Positions 34,547 through 43,911 are shown, numbered from the stretch's first letter. The stretch: DNA of 50,750 bases from UBA961 sp049317525 (GCA_049317525.1 JBMOIC010000020.1:1-50750), one strand, 5' to 3'. The notes: a model not told the origin generated them from the letters alone. A program made the numbers and translations.

Positions 34547-35896
34547 ATGTCTGCTGAAACAAATTCTCAAATGGGTTCCACAGGAACTCAATTACCTTCC
34601 AGAAAAGAGCAAGGTTCTTTTAGTGAAGAAATAGGTAAATATTGCGTTCGCGATATTAATCAAGCCGAAGAAGGTAGAAAATTGATTGATTGGGCTGAAG
34701 CAAATATGCCGGTTATGACATACTTGCGTGAAAAGTATAGCAAAACAAAGCCATTTGCTGGCTATCGTTTAGCGGGTTGCTTACATGTAACTAAAGAAAC
34801 TGCTGTTTTGATAGAAACATTTAAAGCCGCAGGTGCTGAAGTTTTTTGGTCTGGTTGTAACCCTTTGTCAACAAGTGATCCAGTTGCCGCTGCTTTAGCT
34901 GCAAATGATATATCAATTTATGCTTGGCACGGTAATCACGAAGATTTTTATTGGTGTATCGATAGAACTATTGATAATCGCCCACATTTAACATTAGATG
35001 ATGGATGTGATTTAATAAATACAGTTCATGAACATCATATTGAATATGCTAAAAATGATGTTATCGGTGGCACAGAAGAAACAACTACTGGAGTTCATCG
35101 TTTACGCGCCCGTTCTGCAGATGGAAAACTATTCTATCCTGTTTTTGCTGTGAATGATGCAGAAACTAAATGGGATTTTGATAATGTGTATGGAACAGGA
35201 CAATCCACTCTAGATGGAATTCTTCGCTCTACTAGTGTTATGCTTGCTGGAAAGAATTTTGTTGTTGCTGGGCATGGCCATTGTGGATCTGGTGTAGCCA
35301 AAAGAGCAGCCGGAATGGGTTCTAATGTTATCATTACAGAAGTGAAAGCAACAGCTGCAATTAAAGGTGTTTTAGAAGGATATGAAGTCCTTTCTATGGA
35401 TGCAGCAGCAAAAATTGGAGATATTTTCTGTACCGCCACTGGTATGAAAGATATTATACGTAAGCAACATTTTGAATCTATGAAAGATGGTGCAATTGTT
35501 TGCAATACCGGACATTATGATTGCGAAATCAACATTAAAGAATTAGAAGAAATCTCTGTTAAAAACCGTACAATACGTCAAAATTGTCAAGAATATACTC
35601 TAGCAGATGGTCGTCGTATTTTTGTTTTAGCAGAAGGCCGTTTGGTTAATCTAGCAGCAGCCGAAGGACATCCTTCAGAAGTTATGGATATGTCTTTTGC
35701 AAATCAGTTCTTATGTCATGTTAAATTAGTAGAAAGTCATCGTGCTGGTCAAAAATTACCTGTTGAGGTTATTGATATACCTGTTTCACAAGATGAGTTT
35801 ATAGCTGAATTAAAACTTAGTACAATGGGCTTAACGATTGACAAATTAACTAGCGAGCAAACTGAATATGCAAGCAATTATCAAGAAGGCACCTAA
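34547..35896 (+). CDS. ahcY: S-adenosylhomocysteinase
   Basis: NAD-dependent hydrolysis of SAH to homocysteine and adenosine. Motifs include AGCLHVTKETAVLIE, WSGCNPLSTSDPV, VAGHGHCGSGVAKRAAGMGS (NAD-binding loop), EVKATAAIKGVLEGYEV and NTGHYDCEI. Length of 449 aa is typical of the bacterial/archaeal form. The organism recycles SAH by this route rather than showing Pfs/LuxS here. A terminator follows, overlapping the tail of selU on the other strand. Confidence 0.96.
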   Translation: MSAETNSQMGSTGTQLPSRKEQGSFSEEIGKYCVRDINQAEEGRKLIDWAEANMPVMTYLREKYSKTKPFAGYRLAGCLHVTKETAVLIETFKAAGAEVFWSGCNPLSTSDPVAAALAANDISIYAWHGNHEDFYWCIDRTIDNRPHLTLDDGCDLINTVHEHHIEYAKNDVIGGTEETTTGVHRLRARSADGKLFYPVFAVNDAETKWDFDNVYGTGQSTLDGILRSTSVMLAGKNFVVAGHGHCGSGVAKRAAGMGSNVIITEVKATAAIKGVLEGYEVLSMDAAAKIGDIFCTATGMKDIIRKQHFESMKDGAIVCNTGHYDCEINIKELEEISVKNRTIRQNCQEYTLADGRRIFVLAEGRLVNLAAAEGHPSEVMDMSFANQFLCHVKLVESHRAGQKLPVEVIDIPVSQDEFIAELKLSTMGLTIDKLTSEQTEYASNYQEGT

Positions 35897-35921
35897 TTGT
35901 TGTTGATGATATAATACTATG

Positions 35922-35953
35922 AAGCCTCTAAATTAATCTTTAGAGGCTTTTTT
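35922..35953 (+). terminator. Terminator after ahcY
   Basis: AAGCCTCTAAA (35922-35932) pairs with TTTAGAGGCTT (35939-35949), followed by TTTTTT. The stem overlaps the last codons of the convergent selU gene. Read from the minus strand there is no T run, so it serves ahcY. Confidence 0.85.
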
Positions 35954-36985
35954 TATGAGTTGATGTTTTTTTGCATAATCTACAATGATCTTAGCATTTT
36001 CTTTGTGATCAATAGTAGATAATGAAATTTTATGAATAAGGGATTGATCTCTTCTTAATATTCCAAAAGAATATGTTTTATCATAGTATTCTAATGCATA
36101 AGAAAAACAAGTAGCTATGTCTCCCTCACGTAAACTATCCTCGGCTTTACTATATACTAATCCGCCTAATCTTTTTTTAATTCTAGATAATGATTGTTCT
36201 AATATCGCCAAGTCAGTATCCTTGTATTGATCAACAAGGAATTGCACTCGTATTGTTTTAGGAATATCGATAAATATAATAGGGGAATTCTGTATCTGTG
36301 TATATAAAGATAATGGCAATACATTCGTTCCAATTTTTCTACTCTCATCTTCAATCCAAATAGAACTGTTAAATGTATCTGGAATTGCCGCTGATAATCT
36401 ATTTTCAAAATCCTCTTGAGAAGTTTGAGTTTTACATCCTATCGACCCAAATGCAGAGCCACGATGGTGGGCAATATCTTCTAAATCGATGATGCTTTCG
36501 CCTAAATTGCTTAAGGAATGTAAAATATTTGTTTTACCAGTGCCTGTATAACCACCTATAATAATCAATGGCAATGTATTTGCTAATCTTTCAAGAGTAA
36601 AGTTTCTAAATGCTTTATAACCACCATCTAAAGTTAAGGCATTAAATCCATAAAAATTGGCAAGCCATGCCATTGCTTTGCTTCGCATACCTCCGCGCCA
36701 ACAATGGAATAATATAGTATCCCCAATAGGATGCCCATGTAATAATAAATTATCCAAAAAACTTGTCATTTTGGGACCAAAAATATCGAAACCTTGTCTT
36801 ATCGCTTTTTCCCTAGAAAATTTCTTATACAATGTTCCAATTTCTGCTCTTTCTGTATCAGAAAATATAGGAAGATTATATGCCCCAGGAATATGAGCAT
36901 GAGCATATTCAGTGGGTGTCCTTACATCATATATAGCATGATGTTGGCCTAATTGTAAAAACTCTTGTACACCAATAGAACGCAT
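35933..36985 (-). CDS. selU: tRNA 2-selenouridine/geranyl-2-thiouridine synthase SelU (MnmH)
   Basis: It modifies wobble uridine 34 of tRNA-Lys, -Glu and -Gln, replacing 2-thio with seleno through a geranylated intermediate. Domain 1 is a rhodanese domain with the essential Cys C95 in FHCWRGGMRS. Domain 2 is a P-loop domain with Walker A GGYTGTGKT (144-152). SelU usually carries DVRTPxEYxxxHIPGAxNxP at its N-terminus, here DVRTPTEYAHAHIPGAYNLP. Length of 350 aa is normal. selD and selA are not in the window, so selenium use is unproven. The divergent neighbour is tRNA-Glu(UUC), a substrate class of this enzyme. Confidence 0.93.
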   Translation of the reverse strand: MRSIGVQEFLQLGQHHAIYDVRTPTEYAHAHIPGAYNLPIFSDTERAEIGTLYKKFSREKAIRQGFDIFGPKMTSFLDNLLLHGHPIGDTILFHCWRGGMRSKAMAWLANFYGFNALTLDGGYKAFRNFTLERLANTLPLIIIGGYTGTGKTNILHSLSNLGESIIDLEDIAHHRGSAFGSIGCKTQTSQEDFENRLSAAIPDTFNSSIWIEDESRKIGTNVLPLSLYTQIQNSPIIFIDIPKTIRVQFLVDQYKDTDLAILEQSLSRIKKRLGGLVYSKAEDSLREGDIATCFSYALEYYDKTYSFGILRRDQSLIHKISLSTIDHKENAKIIVDYAKKHQLIKKASKD

Positions 36986-37097
36986 AAACTAATCTCGTTT
37001 ACATTATAGATTGCAATCTAGCATAATGAATATACATTACCATATCTATTTAATTTGCACTATTTAATCTACTAATTAAAGATAGTTGTAAAAGTTA

Positions 37098-37129
37098 TTT
37101 GGTTAAATAACTTAAACTCTTTACTTTTG
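37098..37129 (+). promoter_or_regulatory. Bacteroidota-type promoter of tRNA-Glu
   Basis: TTTG (37098-37101), a 20-nt spacer and TACTTTTG (37122-37129) precede the tRNA by 18 nt. Spacer length and both boxes match the tRNA-His promoter of this window. Confidence 0.8.
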
Positions 37130-37147
37130 CAGTCTACTCTGTAGCTT

Positions 37148-37219
37148 GGTCCCATCGACTAATGGTTAGGTCACCACCCTTTCAAGGTGGCAGTACGGGT
37201 TCGAATCCCGTTGGGATCA
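37148..37219 (+). tRNA. tRNA-Glu (TTC)
   Basis: A cloverleaf with acceptor GGTCCCA/TGGGATC, a D arm (CGACTAATGGTTAGGTC), an anticodon stem CCACC/GGTGG with loop CTTTCAA giving anticodon TTC, and a T arm CGGGTTCGAATCCCG. Discriminator A; the CCA end is not encoded. It is the only gene of its transcript and is closely followed by a terminator. Confidence 0.96.
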
Positions 37220-37228
37220 CGATTTTTT

Positions 37229-37258
37229 AAAAGGTGCTAATTTTTAGGACCTTTTTTT
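37229..37258 (+). terminator. Terminator after tRNA-Glu
   Basis: AAAAGGT (37229-37235) pairs with ACCTTTT (37249-37255), followed by further T residues to 37258. Confidence 0.75.
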
Positions 37259-37329
37259 ATTTTTTATCATGATTGGCATCTCTATTGTTGTGAATTAATA
37301 TACGATTTGCCAATAAATGTGTACTTATC

Positions 37330-38310
37330 ATGAAGAGTATCAATATACGCTTACTTTCTACACTAGCTCTTTGTACTATACTCTTTGGTACATCGTATTA
37401 TTATGGCTGTAGAAGTTCAGATACAGTGCATGAAAGTAATAAAGAGTTAAACCCAGCAGAAAAAAAACTTGTAGAACGTTCTGCATTTTTACGTGCACAT
37501 CCACATCTTCAAACATCACCTTTTGCTCCAATTATAGATCCACTTCTTCAGTTGGGATTAGATACTTCATCTGTATTAGTATTTTTAGGTGATCCAAAAC
37601 TTAAATTTGATGAATCATTAGTAAGAATAAATGTCACTGGATTTAGAAAAAAGGCAGATTATTCACACAATTATTCTGCTAATTCAGTAAGTAAATGCAA
37701 AGAATTTTATAAAGAACATCAAGATATCCTTAAAAAGGCAGAAGCTCAGTTTGGAGTCCCAGCCAATATTATTACTTCTATTTTATGGATTGAAACAAAG
37801 TTTGGTACATATACAGGTAAACATTATTTACCGAGCGTATTTTTTACAATAGCATTAGCTTCAGAACCAGAAAATATTGAAAGAAATAAAAAGGCTTTAA
37901 GAGATGAGAATCCGCCTCCGGATGAAAAGGATTTAGATTCATTATATAATAAAATTGTTCAAAGAGCTAAAAAGAAGGCGAATTGGGCATTAAGAGAGAT
38001 TTTAGCATTAGATACATTAAGAAAAATTTATCATGAAGATTTTCGCAATCTTTATGGATCTACTGCAGGTGCATTTGGTTGGAGTCAATTTTTACCATCA
38101 AGTTATATCCGTTGGTCTGTTGATGGAGATATTGATGGTGATAGAGATTTATATAGTAAGCATGATGCCATACATAGTATTGGTAATTATTTAAAAACCA
38201 ATGGTTGGGGAAATGATAAAGCAGCTCAAGAAAAAGCTGTGTATCACTATAATAATAGCAAAGATTATGTAGATGCTGTATTAACCTTAGCTTCAAAAAT
38301 AGTGGAATAG
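37330..38310 (+). CDS. Lytic murein transglycosylase, MltB-like lipoprotein
   Basis: It cleaves peptidoglycan glycan strands. A hydrophobic N-terminus ends in YYYGC, a lipobox. The catalytic Glu is E155 in ILWIETKFGTYTGKHYLPS, and the fold-defining segments YGSTAGAFGWSQFLPSSY and DGDIDGDRDLYSKHDAIHS are close to MltB/SLT enzymes. Length of 326 aa is normal. It is separated from the downstream gene yggS by 2 bp, so the pair is probably cotranscribed. It may remodel the wall during growth. Confidence 0.9.
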   Translation: MKSINIRLLSTLALCTILFGTSYYYGCRSSDTVHESNKELNPAEKKLVERSAFLRAHPHLQTSPFAPIIDPLLQLGLDTSSVLVFLGDPKLKFDESLVRINVTGFRKKADYSHNYSANSVSKCKEFYKEHQDILKKAEAQFGVPANIITSILWIETKFGTYTGKHYLPSVFFTIALASEPENIERNKKALRDENPPPDEKDLDSLYNKIVQRAKKKANWALREILALDTLRKIYHEDFRNLYGSTAGAFGWSQFLPSSYIRWSVDGDIDGDRDLYSKHDAIHSIGNYLKTNGWGNDKAAQEKAVYHYNNSKDYVDAVLTLASKIVE

Positions 38311-38312
38311 TT

Positions 38313-39014
38313 ATGGTTACTGCCGATACTATTAGGGAAAATTGGCTAAGAATCAAAGATGATATTTTTGAGACAGCGATTTCTTGTGGAAGAAATCCTA
38401 ATGATATTTCTATTATCACAGTTTCTAAAAAGCATCCACTTCATCAGATTATTCATGCATATGATGCAGGTGCTAGAATTTTTGGCGAAAATTATGCACA
38501 AGAATGTAGAGATAAAATACTAGAAGCTGAACAAATACATTTTTTTCCTGAATGGCATTTTATAGGTTCACTTCAAACAAATAAAGCAAAGTATATTGTC
38601 CCTAAAGCTAGTTTAATTCATTCTGTATCAAGTATACAACTTGCAGAAGAATTACATAAACTTTCAAAAAAACATCAAGTTACTACTTCAATATTGGTAC
38701 AAGTAAATACTTCAGGAGAATCCTCTAAATCTGGTATTACACCATCTGAAACTATTGATTTTGTGCATTCATTATCAATATATGATACATTAAAAGTAAA
38801 AGGATTTATGACTTTACCCACTTTTACTGAAAACCACAGTCAATTAGCTTCAGAATTCGCACTGTTAAGAAATATTAGGGATAATTGTTCCACAATGATT
38901 TCAGGGAATTATCTTTCTATGGGTATGAGTAGTGATTATAAAATTGCGGTTCAAGAGGGTGCTACTCATGTTAGAATTGGGACTGCTATTTTGGGTGAGC
39001 GAATTAGCTTATAG
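38313..39014 (+). CDS. yggS: PLP homeostasis protein YggS (PLPBP family)
   Basis: A PLP-binding protein that buffers pyridoxal phosphate and keeps amino-acid metabolism balanced. Family motifs: ITVSKKHPLHQI with the PLP Lys, FGENYAQE, EWHFIGSLQTNKAKYI, HSVSSIQLA, VQVNTSGESSKSG and the C-terminal MGMSSDYKIAVQEGATHVRIG. Length 233 aa. The 3' end overlaps the convergent helicase gene by 11 bp. Confidence 0.95.
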   Translation: MVTADTIRENWLRIKDDIFETAISCGRNPNDISIITVSKKHPLHQIIHAYDAGARIFGENYAQECRDKILEAEQIHFFPEWHFIGSLQTNKAKYIVPKASLIHSVSSIQLAEELHKLSKKHQVTTSILVQVNTSGESSKSGITPSETIDFVHSLSIYDTLKVKGFMTLPTFTENHSQLASEFALLRNIRDNCSTMISGNYLSMGMSSDYKIAVQEGATHVRIGTAILGERISL

Positions 39015-42000
39015 AACTTATACTATGTGATTGAATAGCATAATTCCATAAATTCCAGTATGCAGAATTCTTTCTTAGAGCTTTGGGATTTCCTATAATA
39101 ATACATTGCTTTTTAGCACGGGTAATAGCTACATTCAATTTTCGGTCTATCCATGTACCATCAATTTCTTGCAATGATTCGATCATTGCTAAAGAAGCAC
39201 TTTGATGTATTGCCAAGCTAATTATGATAATATCTCTTTCGCTTCCTTGAAATCGTTCGACAGTATCGACGGTAATCCATTGCTTATATGAATGTGGTAT
39301 CAATTGTTGAATTAAGGCAATCTGAGCTTTGAAAGGAGCAATGATGCCTATTAAATCTGTTTTCTTTTGTGTGGTTTTATCTAGAATTTCTATGGCCAAT
39401 TCAACAGCTTTTTCTGCTTCTCTTCGATGAATTTTTGGAATGCTTTCTGTATCACTAGCAATCCAATGTATTCTATTATATGTTGTAAGTATAGATTCAT
39501 CATATTGAATTAATTGATTACTATTCATGATACGTAAAGCATTGTCATAAAATTCTTTACTAATATATGAATTGATATCATGATGCATCCTGCCTTGATA
39601 GTGAAGCATGTCAAAAGCATGATTCCATTCATTTTTTTTACATAGTATTAATAATCTTTCAAAGAGCGATAAACGTAAATCTGTACATTCTATCGATTCT
39701 AATAATGGATTATTTAGTAATGCACCTCTTGCATCTTGCTGGACAATTGCTGGTAACTGCTTTTCATCGCCAATCATAATAAATCGCTTTACTTTGGATA
39801 TGATTCCTAAAACTTGGGGTTCTAGTAATTGTGCGGCTTCATCAATGATGACAGTTGAAAATGTTTTAAGATCAAAGATTTCACTATTGGTTTGTAAAGA
39901 AGAAACTGTTGATACATATACTCTATTATGGTGAATTGAATTTCTTAATCCTTCAATTCCATATTCATCAACAATTGAATACACAGTCTGTTCTTGAAAA
40001 TGTGTTGAATCTTTACTTCCTAAACGGATAAATGGTATATGTGCACCGTTCAACATATGACATAATTCGTCCACAGCACGATTTGTATATGCTGTTAATA
40101 ATAAGTTCTCATCTGTTTGATGATACAGTGTTTCAACTATTGATTTAATGAGTGAAGATGTTTTGCCGGTTCCAGGCGGACCTTGAACCAAAAAATAATC
40201 GTTTGATTGCAATATCTTTTTATAAATCTCTTTTTGAGAATCATGAAGGTAATTTGGAATATTTTCCAGAGAAAATTCCTTTAATTCAGGTTTTTTTATT
40301 CCAAGAATCAATTCCTTTTTTTCAGAACTACATCGAATAAAATCACCTATAGACCTAAATAAGCCAGTATATAGAGAATCATTCGAATTATCAGGTTCAA
40401 TTGCCCAGAATTGATCTGTAGTTGATAAATGATCTATCCTTGCTTGTTTATTTCTAATGCCTAGTTTGATGCAATCATCATCAATAGACTTTACAATGCC
40501 TTTATAAAGGTATCCTTTAACAGCCTCGCCTAATTCTGGTTGTTTATTATGAGGATACAAAATCACCGTATCGCCTTCTCTAATTGAAGTAAATACAGCA
40601 GAATGAGATGTTCGTGTTAATTCAAGATGCATTGTTTCCCAGTCAGAATCATTTAGCTTTATGTTCAAATATCCAATAGCCATCATAGATTCTTGTTTGA
40701 AATTCAATTGTTCATGCCATAAAGAACTAAAACCTTTCCTAGCATGAGTACCAGTTCTAGCTACAAAGTGCTCTCTCATTACAAATGATATTAATGCTAA
40801 TACATATAAAGTTTCTATTTTTTGTAATGAGAAATACTGTTTGCTTAAAACTCCAGCTTCAACCTGCATAAATGATGGCAATGAATCTATAGTTGTTACA
40901 TGGAACAAGTGTTCAAATACTTGAAATCGTCTTTGCATAATTGCATGTTCAATAGCAATGATGCTGTTTCTTATTGATAAGACATCTCGCTTTGCTGGAA
41001 AAATATTGGGTACATTTCTTAAGGGGAAATCATTTGCTTTAGCATATAATAATCGGCTATCGCCACTTCTGCCAGGAAAAGCAGAATCTAATAGTAAATT
41101 ATAACATGCTACTTGCGCTGTATGATTAGGCCATGCACCTGTTTTTATAATAAAATGATTGTCATACATCACACTATGATCTATAGATGGTGTCCTTCCT
41201 GATTTTAGCTCTACAATTGTTTTATGTAATGGGTTGTCTTGATATTCCAAAAGGATATCCAATCTTCCATTCAATCCAAAAGCCGGAGAAAGAAATGCAG
41301 CTTCTGTTGTGATATAATCAGCAGAAATTAATTGTTTCTGTTCTTGCATAGACACAGAAAGATCTTCAATCTCTTTCAATAAGTCATCTGATTCTTGTTC
41401 ATTATTGAATATAGATAAAGTTAGTAAAGGTTTGTATTTTAATGACTTATAAAATATATTAGAAATTGAGTCTGGTGCTGACTTAGCAAGTAATTCATCA
41501 AGCCAATTGCCAATTATTGTCCCAGAAAGCATTGCCTTTGATGAAGATTTATCGAGAAATTTCTTTAAAAAACATACAGCAACTATTCCTTTAGGAGCAT
41601 TTTGTTGAACACATTCTGCTATTTCTGTTACGCTTACAAGGATATCCGGTTCGAGAACCATCAAAGTATGAGTTCCACTATAAAAATGATGATCTTTTTT
41701 CTGATTCTTATGTAATGAGAATAAATGGACAGTTGCTCCTATCCAAAAATTCATGCTTTGTATAGCTAGTGAATCAAAAAGGGTAATTGTGATAATATAT
41801 CCATCAATATTTTCACATACTAGTTCAGAAATTGCACGTTCATTATGATGTGATGTATTGTCAATTGATAAGATTATTCCTCTAAAAAAAGCGAGATGAT
41901 TCTCTTGATATATATTCGTAAAATCTTTGTTACTATCTATAGCTACATTTGATTGTACAGTATCACCATGAAGAATATGAAGTATTAATGTCACGCATTC

Positions 42001-42306
42001 AATTGCAGCGTTCAGAGTTATATCATCATATATTTGCTTTTTTATCAGAGAGATTAATTGTCCATATAATTTTTTTGCAGATATGAATTGAGGGTTTTTC
42101 TGGATAAGAAATGTCCAACTTGCATAGACAGAAGCAAATAACTGTAATTCATCTTTCAACAGAATACCAAGGGCATGATGAACAAGATCTTGTAAAGAAT
42201 ACATAAAAGATGATCTTTGTTCACTAGAAATATCTGAAGGAATTACTGGAATTGAATCAATCAAGGATTGAATGGTTAGATTCTGCGCATATTGTTTATT
42301 CATCAT
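39004..42306 (-). CDS. Dna2-like nuclease-helicase (PD-(D/E)XK plus UvrD-superfamily 1 helicase)
   Basis: A 1100-residue two-enzyme protein. The nuclease part has the PD-(D/E)XK arrangement: D350 in GLNGRLDILLEYQ, E366 and K368 in IVELKSGRTP, and the downstream Q398 in HTAQVACYNLLL. The helicase is SF1B, of the Upf1/Dna2 type: Walker A GPPGTGKT (709-716), DEAAQ (822-826), GDEKQLPAIV (846-855), DTVERFQGSERD and NVAITRAKK. Order nuclease-helicase is that of eukaryotic and some bacterial Dna2-like enzymes, which trim 5' flaps or ends. I do not see the four-Cys pattern of the Dna2 iron-sulfur cluster, so this is a Dna2-like rather than a classic Dna2 architecture. The first 300 residues have no recognised domain. 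Convergent overlap with yggS of 11 bp. Confidence 0.85.
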   Translation of the reverse strand: MMNKQYAQNLTIQSLIDSIPVIPSDISSEQRSSFMYSLQDLVHHALGILLKDELQLFASVYASWTFLIQKNPQFISAKKLYGQLISLIKKQIYDDITLNAAIECVTLILHILHGDTVQSNVAIDSNKDFTNIYQENHLAFFRGIILSIDNTSHHNERAISELVCENIDGYIITITLFDSLAIQSMNFWIGATVHLFSLHKNQKKDHHFYSGTHTLMVLEPDILVSVTEIAECVQQNAPKGIVAVCFLKKFLDKSSSKAMLSGTIIGNWLDELLAKSAPDSISNIFYKSLKYKPLLTLSIFNNEQESDDLLKEIEDLSVSMQEQKQLISADYITTEAAFLSPAFGLNGRLDILLEYQDNPLHKTIVELKSGRTPSIDHSVMYDNHFIIKTGAWPNHTAQVACYNLLLDSAFPGRSGDSRLLYAKANDFPLRNVPNIFPAKRDVLSIRNSIIAIEHAIMQRRFQVFEHLFHVTTIDSLPSFMQVEAGVLSKQYFSLQKIETLYVLALISFVMREHFVARTGTHARKGFSSLWHEQLNFKQESMMAIGYLNIKLNDSDWETMHLELTRTSHSAVFTSIREGDTVILYPHNKQPELGEAVKGYLYKGIVKSIDDDCIKLGIRNKQARIDHLSTTDQFWAIEPDNSNDSLYTGLFRSIGDFIRCSSEKKELILGIKKPELKEFSLENIPNYLHDSQKEIYKKILQSNDYFLVQGPPGTGKTSSLIKSIVETLYHQTDENLLLTAYTNRAVDELCHMLNGAHIPFIRLGSKDSTHFQEQTVYSIVDEYGIEGLRNSIHHNRVYVSTVSSLQTNSEIFDLKTFSTVIIDEAAQLLEPQVLGIISKVKRFIMIGDEKQLPAIVQQDARGALLNNPLLESIECTDLRLSLFERLLILCKKNEWNHAFDMLHYQGRMHHDINSYISKEFYDNALRIMNSNQLIQYDESILTTYNRIHWIASDTESIPKIHRREAEKAVELAIEILDKTTQKKTDLIGIIAPFKAQIALIQQLIPHSYKQWITVDTVERFQGSERDIIIISLAIHQSASLAMIESLQEIDGTWIDRKLNVAITRAKKQCIIIGNPKALRKNSAYWNLWNYAIQSHSISSIS

Positions 42307-42375
42307 TACCCCAAATTGAATACATAAGAGAAGTTTCTATTAATGGGATAAACATAATATATATTCATGATATCA

Positions 42376-42407
42376 TAAAAAAAAGGTGTCTGAAAATCAG
42401 ACACCTT
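42376..42407 (-). terminator. Terminator after lpdA
   Basis: A near-perfect 11-bp stem (AAGGTGTCTGA with TCAGACACCTT; 42383-42393 and 42397-42407) with a 3-base loop and, on the minus strand, a long T run (42376-42384). It also lies just upstream of the helicase gene, so it insulates it from lpdA. Confidence 0.9.
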
Positions 42408-42428
42408 GCAAAAAAAGAGATATATCAA

Positions 42429-43835
42429 TTAGAAATTAACTGCTTCACCCCAAGCACCTGCTGCTGCTTCCATAACAGCTTCAGAAAGAGTTGGATGAGC
42501 ATGAATGGTACGGAAAATTGTTGGGCCAGTTGCTTCAAGAGTTCTGGCTAAACCAAGTTCAGCAATCATTTCTGTAACATCTTGTCCAATCATATGAGCC
42601 CCGAGTAATTCACCATATTTGGCATCAAAAACCAATTTGACAAATCCGGTTGTTTCTCCAATTCCATGTGCCTTACCACTTGCAGTAAAAGGAAATTTAC
42701 CAACTTTAATCTCATACCCAGCTTCTTTGGCTTTTGCTTCAGTTAAACCAAGGCTAGCAATTTGTGGATTACAATATGTACAGCCAGGTATATTCTTATA
42801 ATCAACACCTGGGGTTTCATGTCCTGCAATAAACTCTGCACATACTATCCCTTCTGCAGAGGCTTTATGTGCAAGCCATGGTGGCCCTGCAACATCACCG
42901 ATAGCATATACATTCGGAATATTTGTTCTCAGATATTTATCTACAACTATCCAGCCCCTTTCCATAGCAATACCTAATTGTTCTAAGCCAATATTTTCGA
43001 TATTGCCTTGTACGCCAACAGCATTTAAAGCACGATCTGCAATTAAGGTTTCTCTAGTTCCATCTTTTTTCTCAACCAATACTTCAACACCAGTTGCAGT
43101 GGGTTTTGCAGAAATTACTTTAGTTTCAGTTAATAAAGTCATTCCTTGCTTTTTAAAACTCTTCTCTAATTCTTTAGAAACATCTATATCTTCAACAGGA
43201 ACAATATTCTTCATCATTTCTACAATGGTAACTTTAGTTTCATAAGCATTATAGAAATATGCTAATTCAACTCCAATTGCACCAGCACCAATAACGATTA
43301 ATGAGGAAGGCGCTTCTTGTTGAAAAATAGCATCGGTAGATGTCCAAACATGTTTGTGATCTACTTCGATAAAAGGGAACATTCTTGTACGAGCACCAGT
43401 AGCAATAATCACATTTTTACAAGATATAGTATCTGTAATTGCGCCTGAATTAGGATCTCTAACTTCTACCTTTTGCCCAGACAACACAGTGCCATGACCA
43501 TGTAATCGTTCTACTTTATTCTTTTTGAATAAAAATGAAACTCCATTAGACATCTTATCAGCTACTTCTCTACTTCTAGAAATAGCTCTGGAAAAATCTA
43601 CGCTCATTTTTTCAATATGAAAACCATAATCTGAAGCATGCTTAAAGAAATTCATGTATTGTGCATTTTTTAGAAGCGCTTTGCTAGGAATGCATCCTAC
43701 ATTTAAACATACTCCGCCTAATTTATCACGTTCAATACAAATTGTCTTTAAGCCAAGCTGTGATGCACGAATTGCTGCTACATAACCACCCGGACCACTT
43801 CCAACTACCACGAGGTCACATTCATGTGTTGCCAT
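42429..43835 (-). CDS. lpdA: Dihydrolipoyl dehydrogenase
   Basis: The E3 flavoprotein of 2-oxoacid dehydrogenase complexes and glycine cleavage. The FAD-binding start VVVGSGPGGYVAAIRASQLG, the redox-active pair in LGGVCLNVGCIPSKALL, the NAD domain VIGAGAIGVELAYFY, and the C-terminal HAHPTLSEAVMEAA with the catalytic His are all present. Length 468 aa. It stands alone, without its E1/E2 partners, and has its own likely promoter and terminator. Confidence 0.96.
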   Translation of the reverse strand: MATHECDLVVVGSGPGGYVAAIRASQLGLKTICIERDKLGGVCLNVGCIPSKALLKNAQYMNFFKHASDYGFHIEKMSVDFSRAISRSREVADKMSNGVSFLFKKNKVERLHGHGTVLSGQKVEVRDPNSGAITDTISCKNVIIATGARTRMFPFIEVDHKHVWTSTDAIFQQEAPSSLIVIGAGAIGVELAYFYNAYETKVTIVEMMKNIVPVEDIDVSKELEKSFKKQGMTLLTETKVISAKPTATGVEVLVEKKDGTRETLIADRALNAVGVQGNIENIGLEQLGIAMERGWIVVDKYLRTNIPNVYAIGDVAGPPWLAHKASAEGIVCAEFIAGHETPGVDYKNIPGCTYCNPQIASLGLTEAKAKEAGYEIKVGKFPFTASGKAHGIGETTGFVKLVFDAKYGELLGAHMIGQDVTEMIAELGLARTLEATGPTIFRTIHAHPTLSEAVMEAAAGAWGEAVNF

Positions 43836-43889
43836 GAGATGAACATCCTTATATAATGTCAGTAAATAGATTCATAAAAATATGTTATG

Positions 43890-43897
43890 CAAATATA
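43890..43897 (-). promoter_or_regulatory. Possible -7 element for lpdA
   Basis: The minus strand reads TATATTTG, matching TAnnTTTG, 54 nt before the lpdA ATG (43835). No clear -33 TTTG. Confidence 0.4.
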
Positions 43898-43911
43898 CCG
43901 TTTTGGGTATA

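Noticed and set aside
35134..35505. Minus-strand open frame of 123 codons inside ahcY
   Set aside because: It lies wholly within a clear ahcY coding frame, shows no family motifs and no start context; a shadow frame.
42252..42551. Plus-strand open frame of 99 codons across the helicase start, terminator and lpdA end
   Set aside because: It runs through a strong terminator hairpin and antisense to lpdA and the helicase; not a gene.
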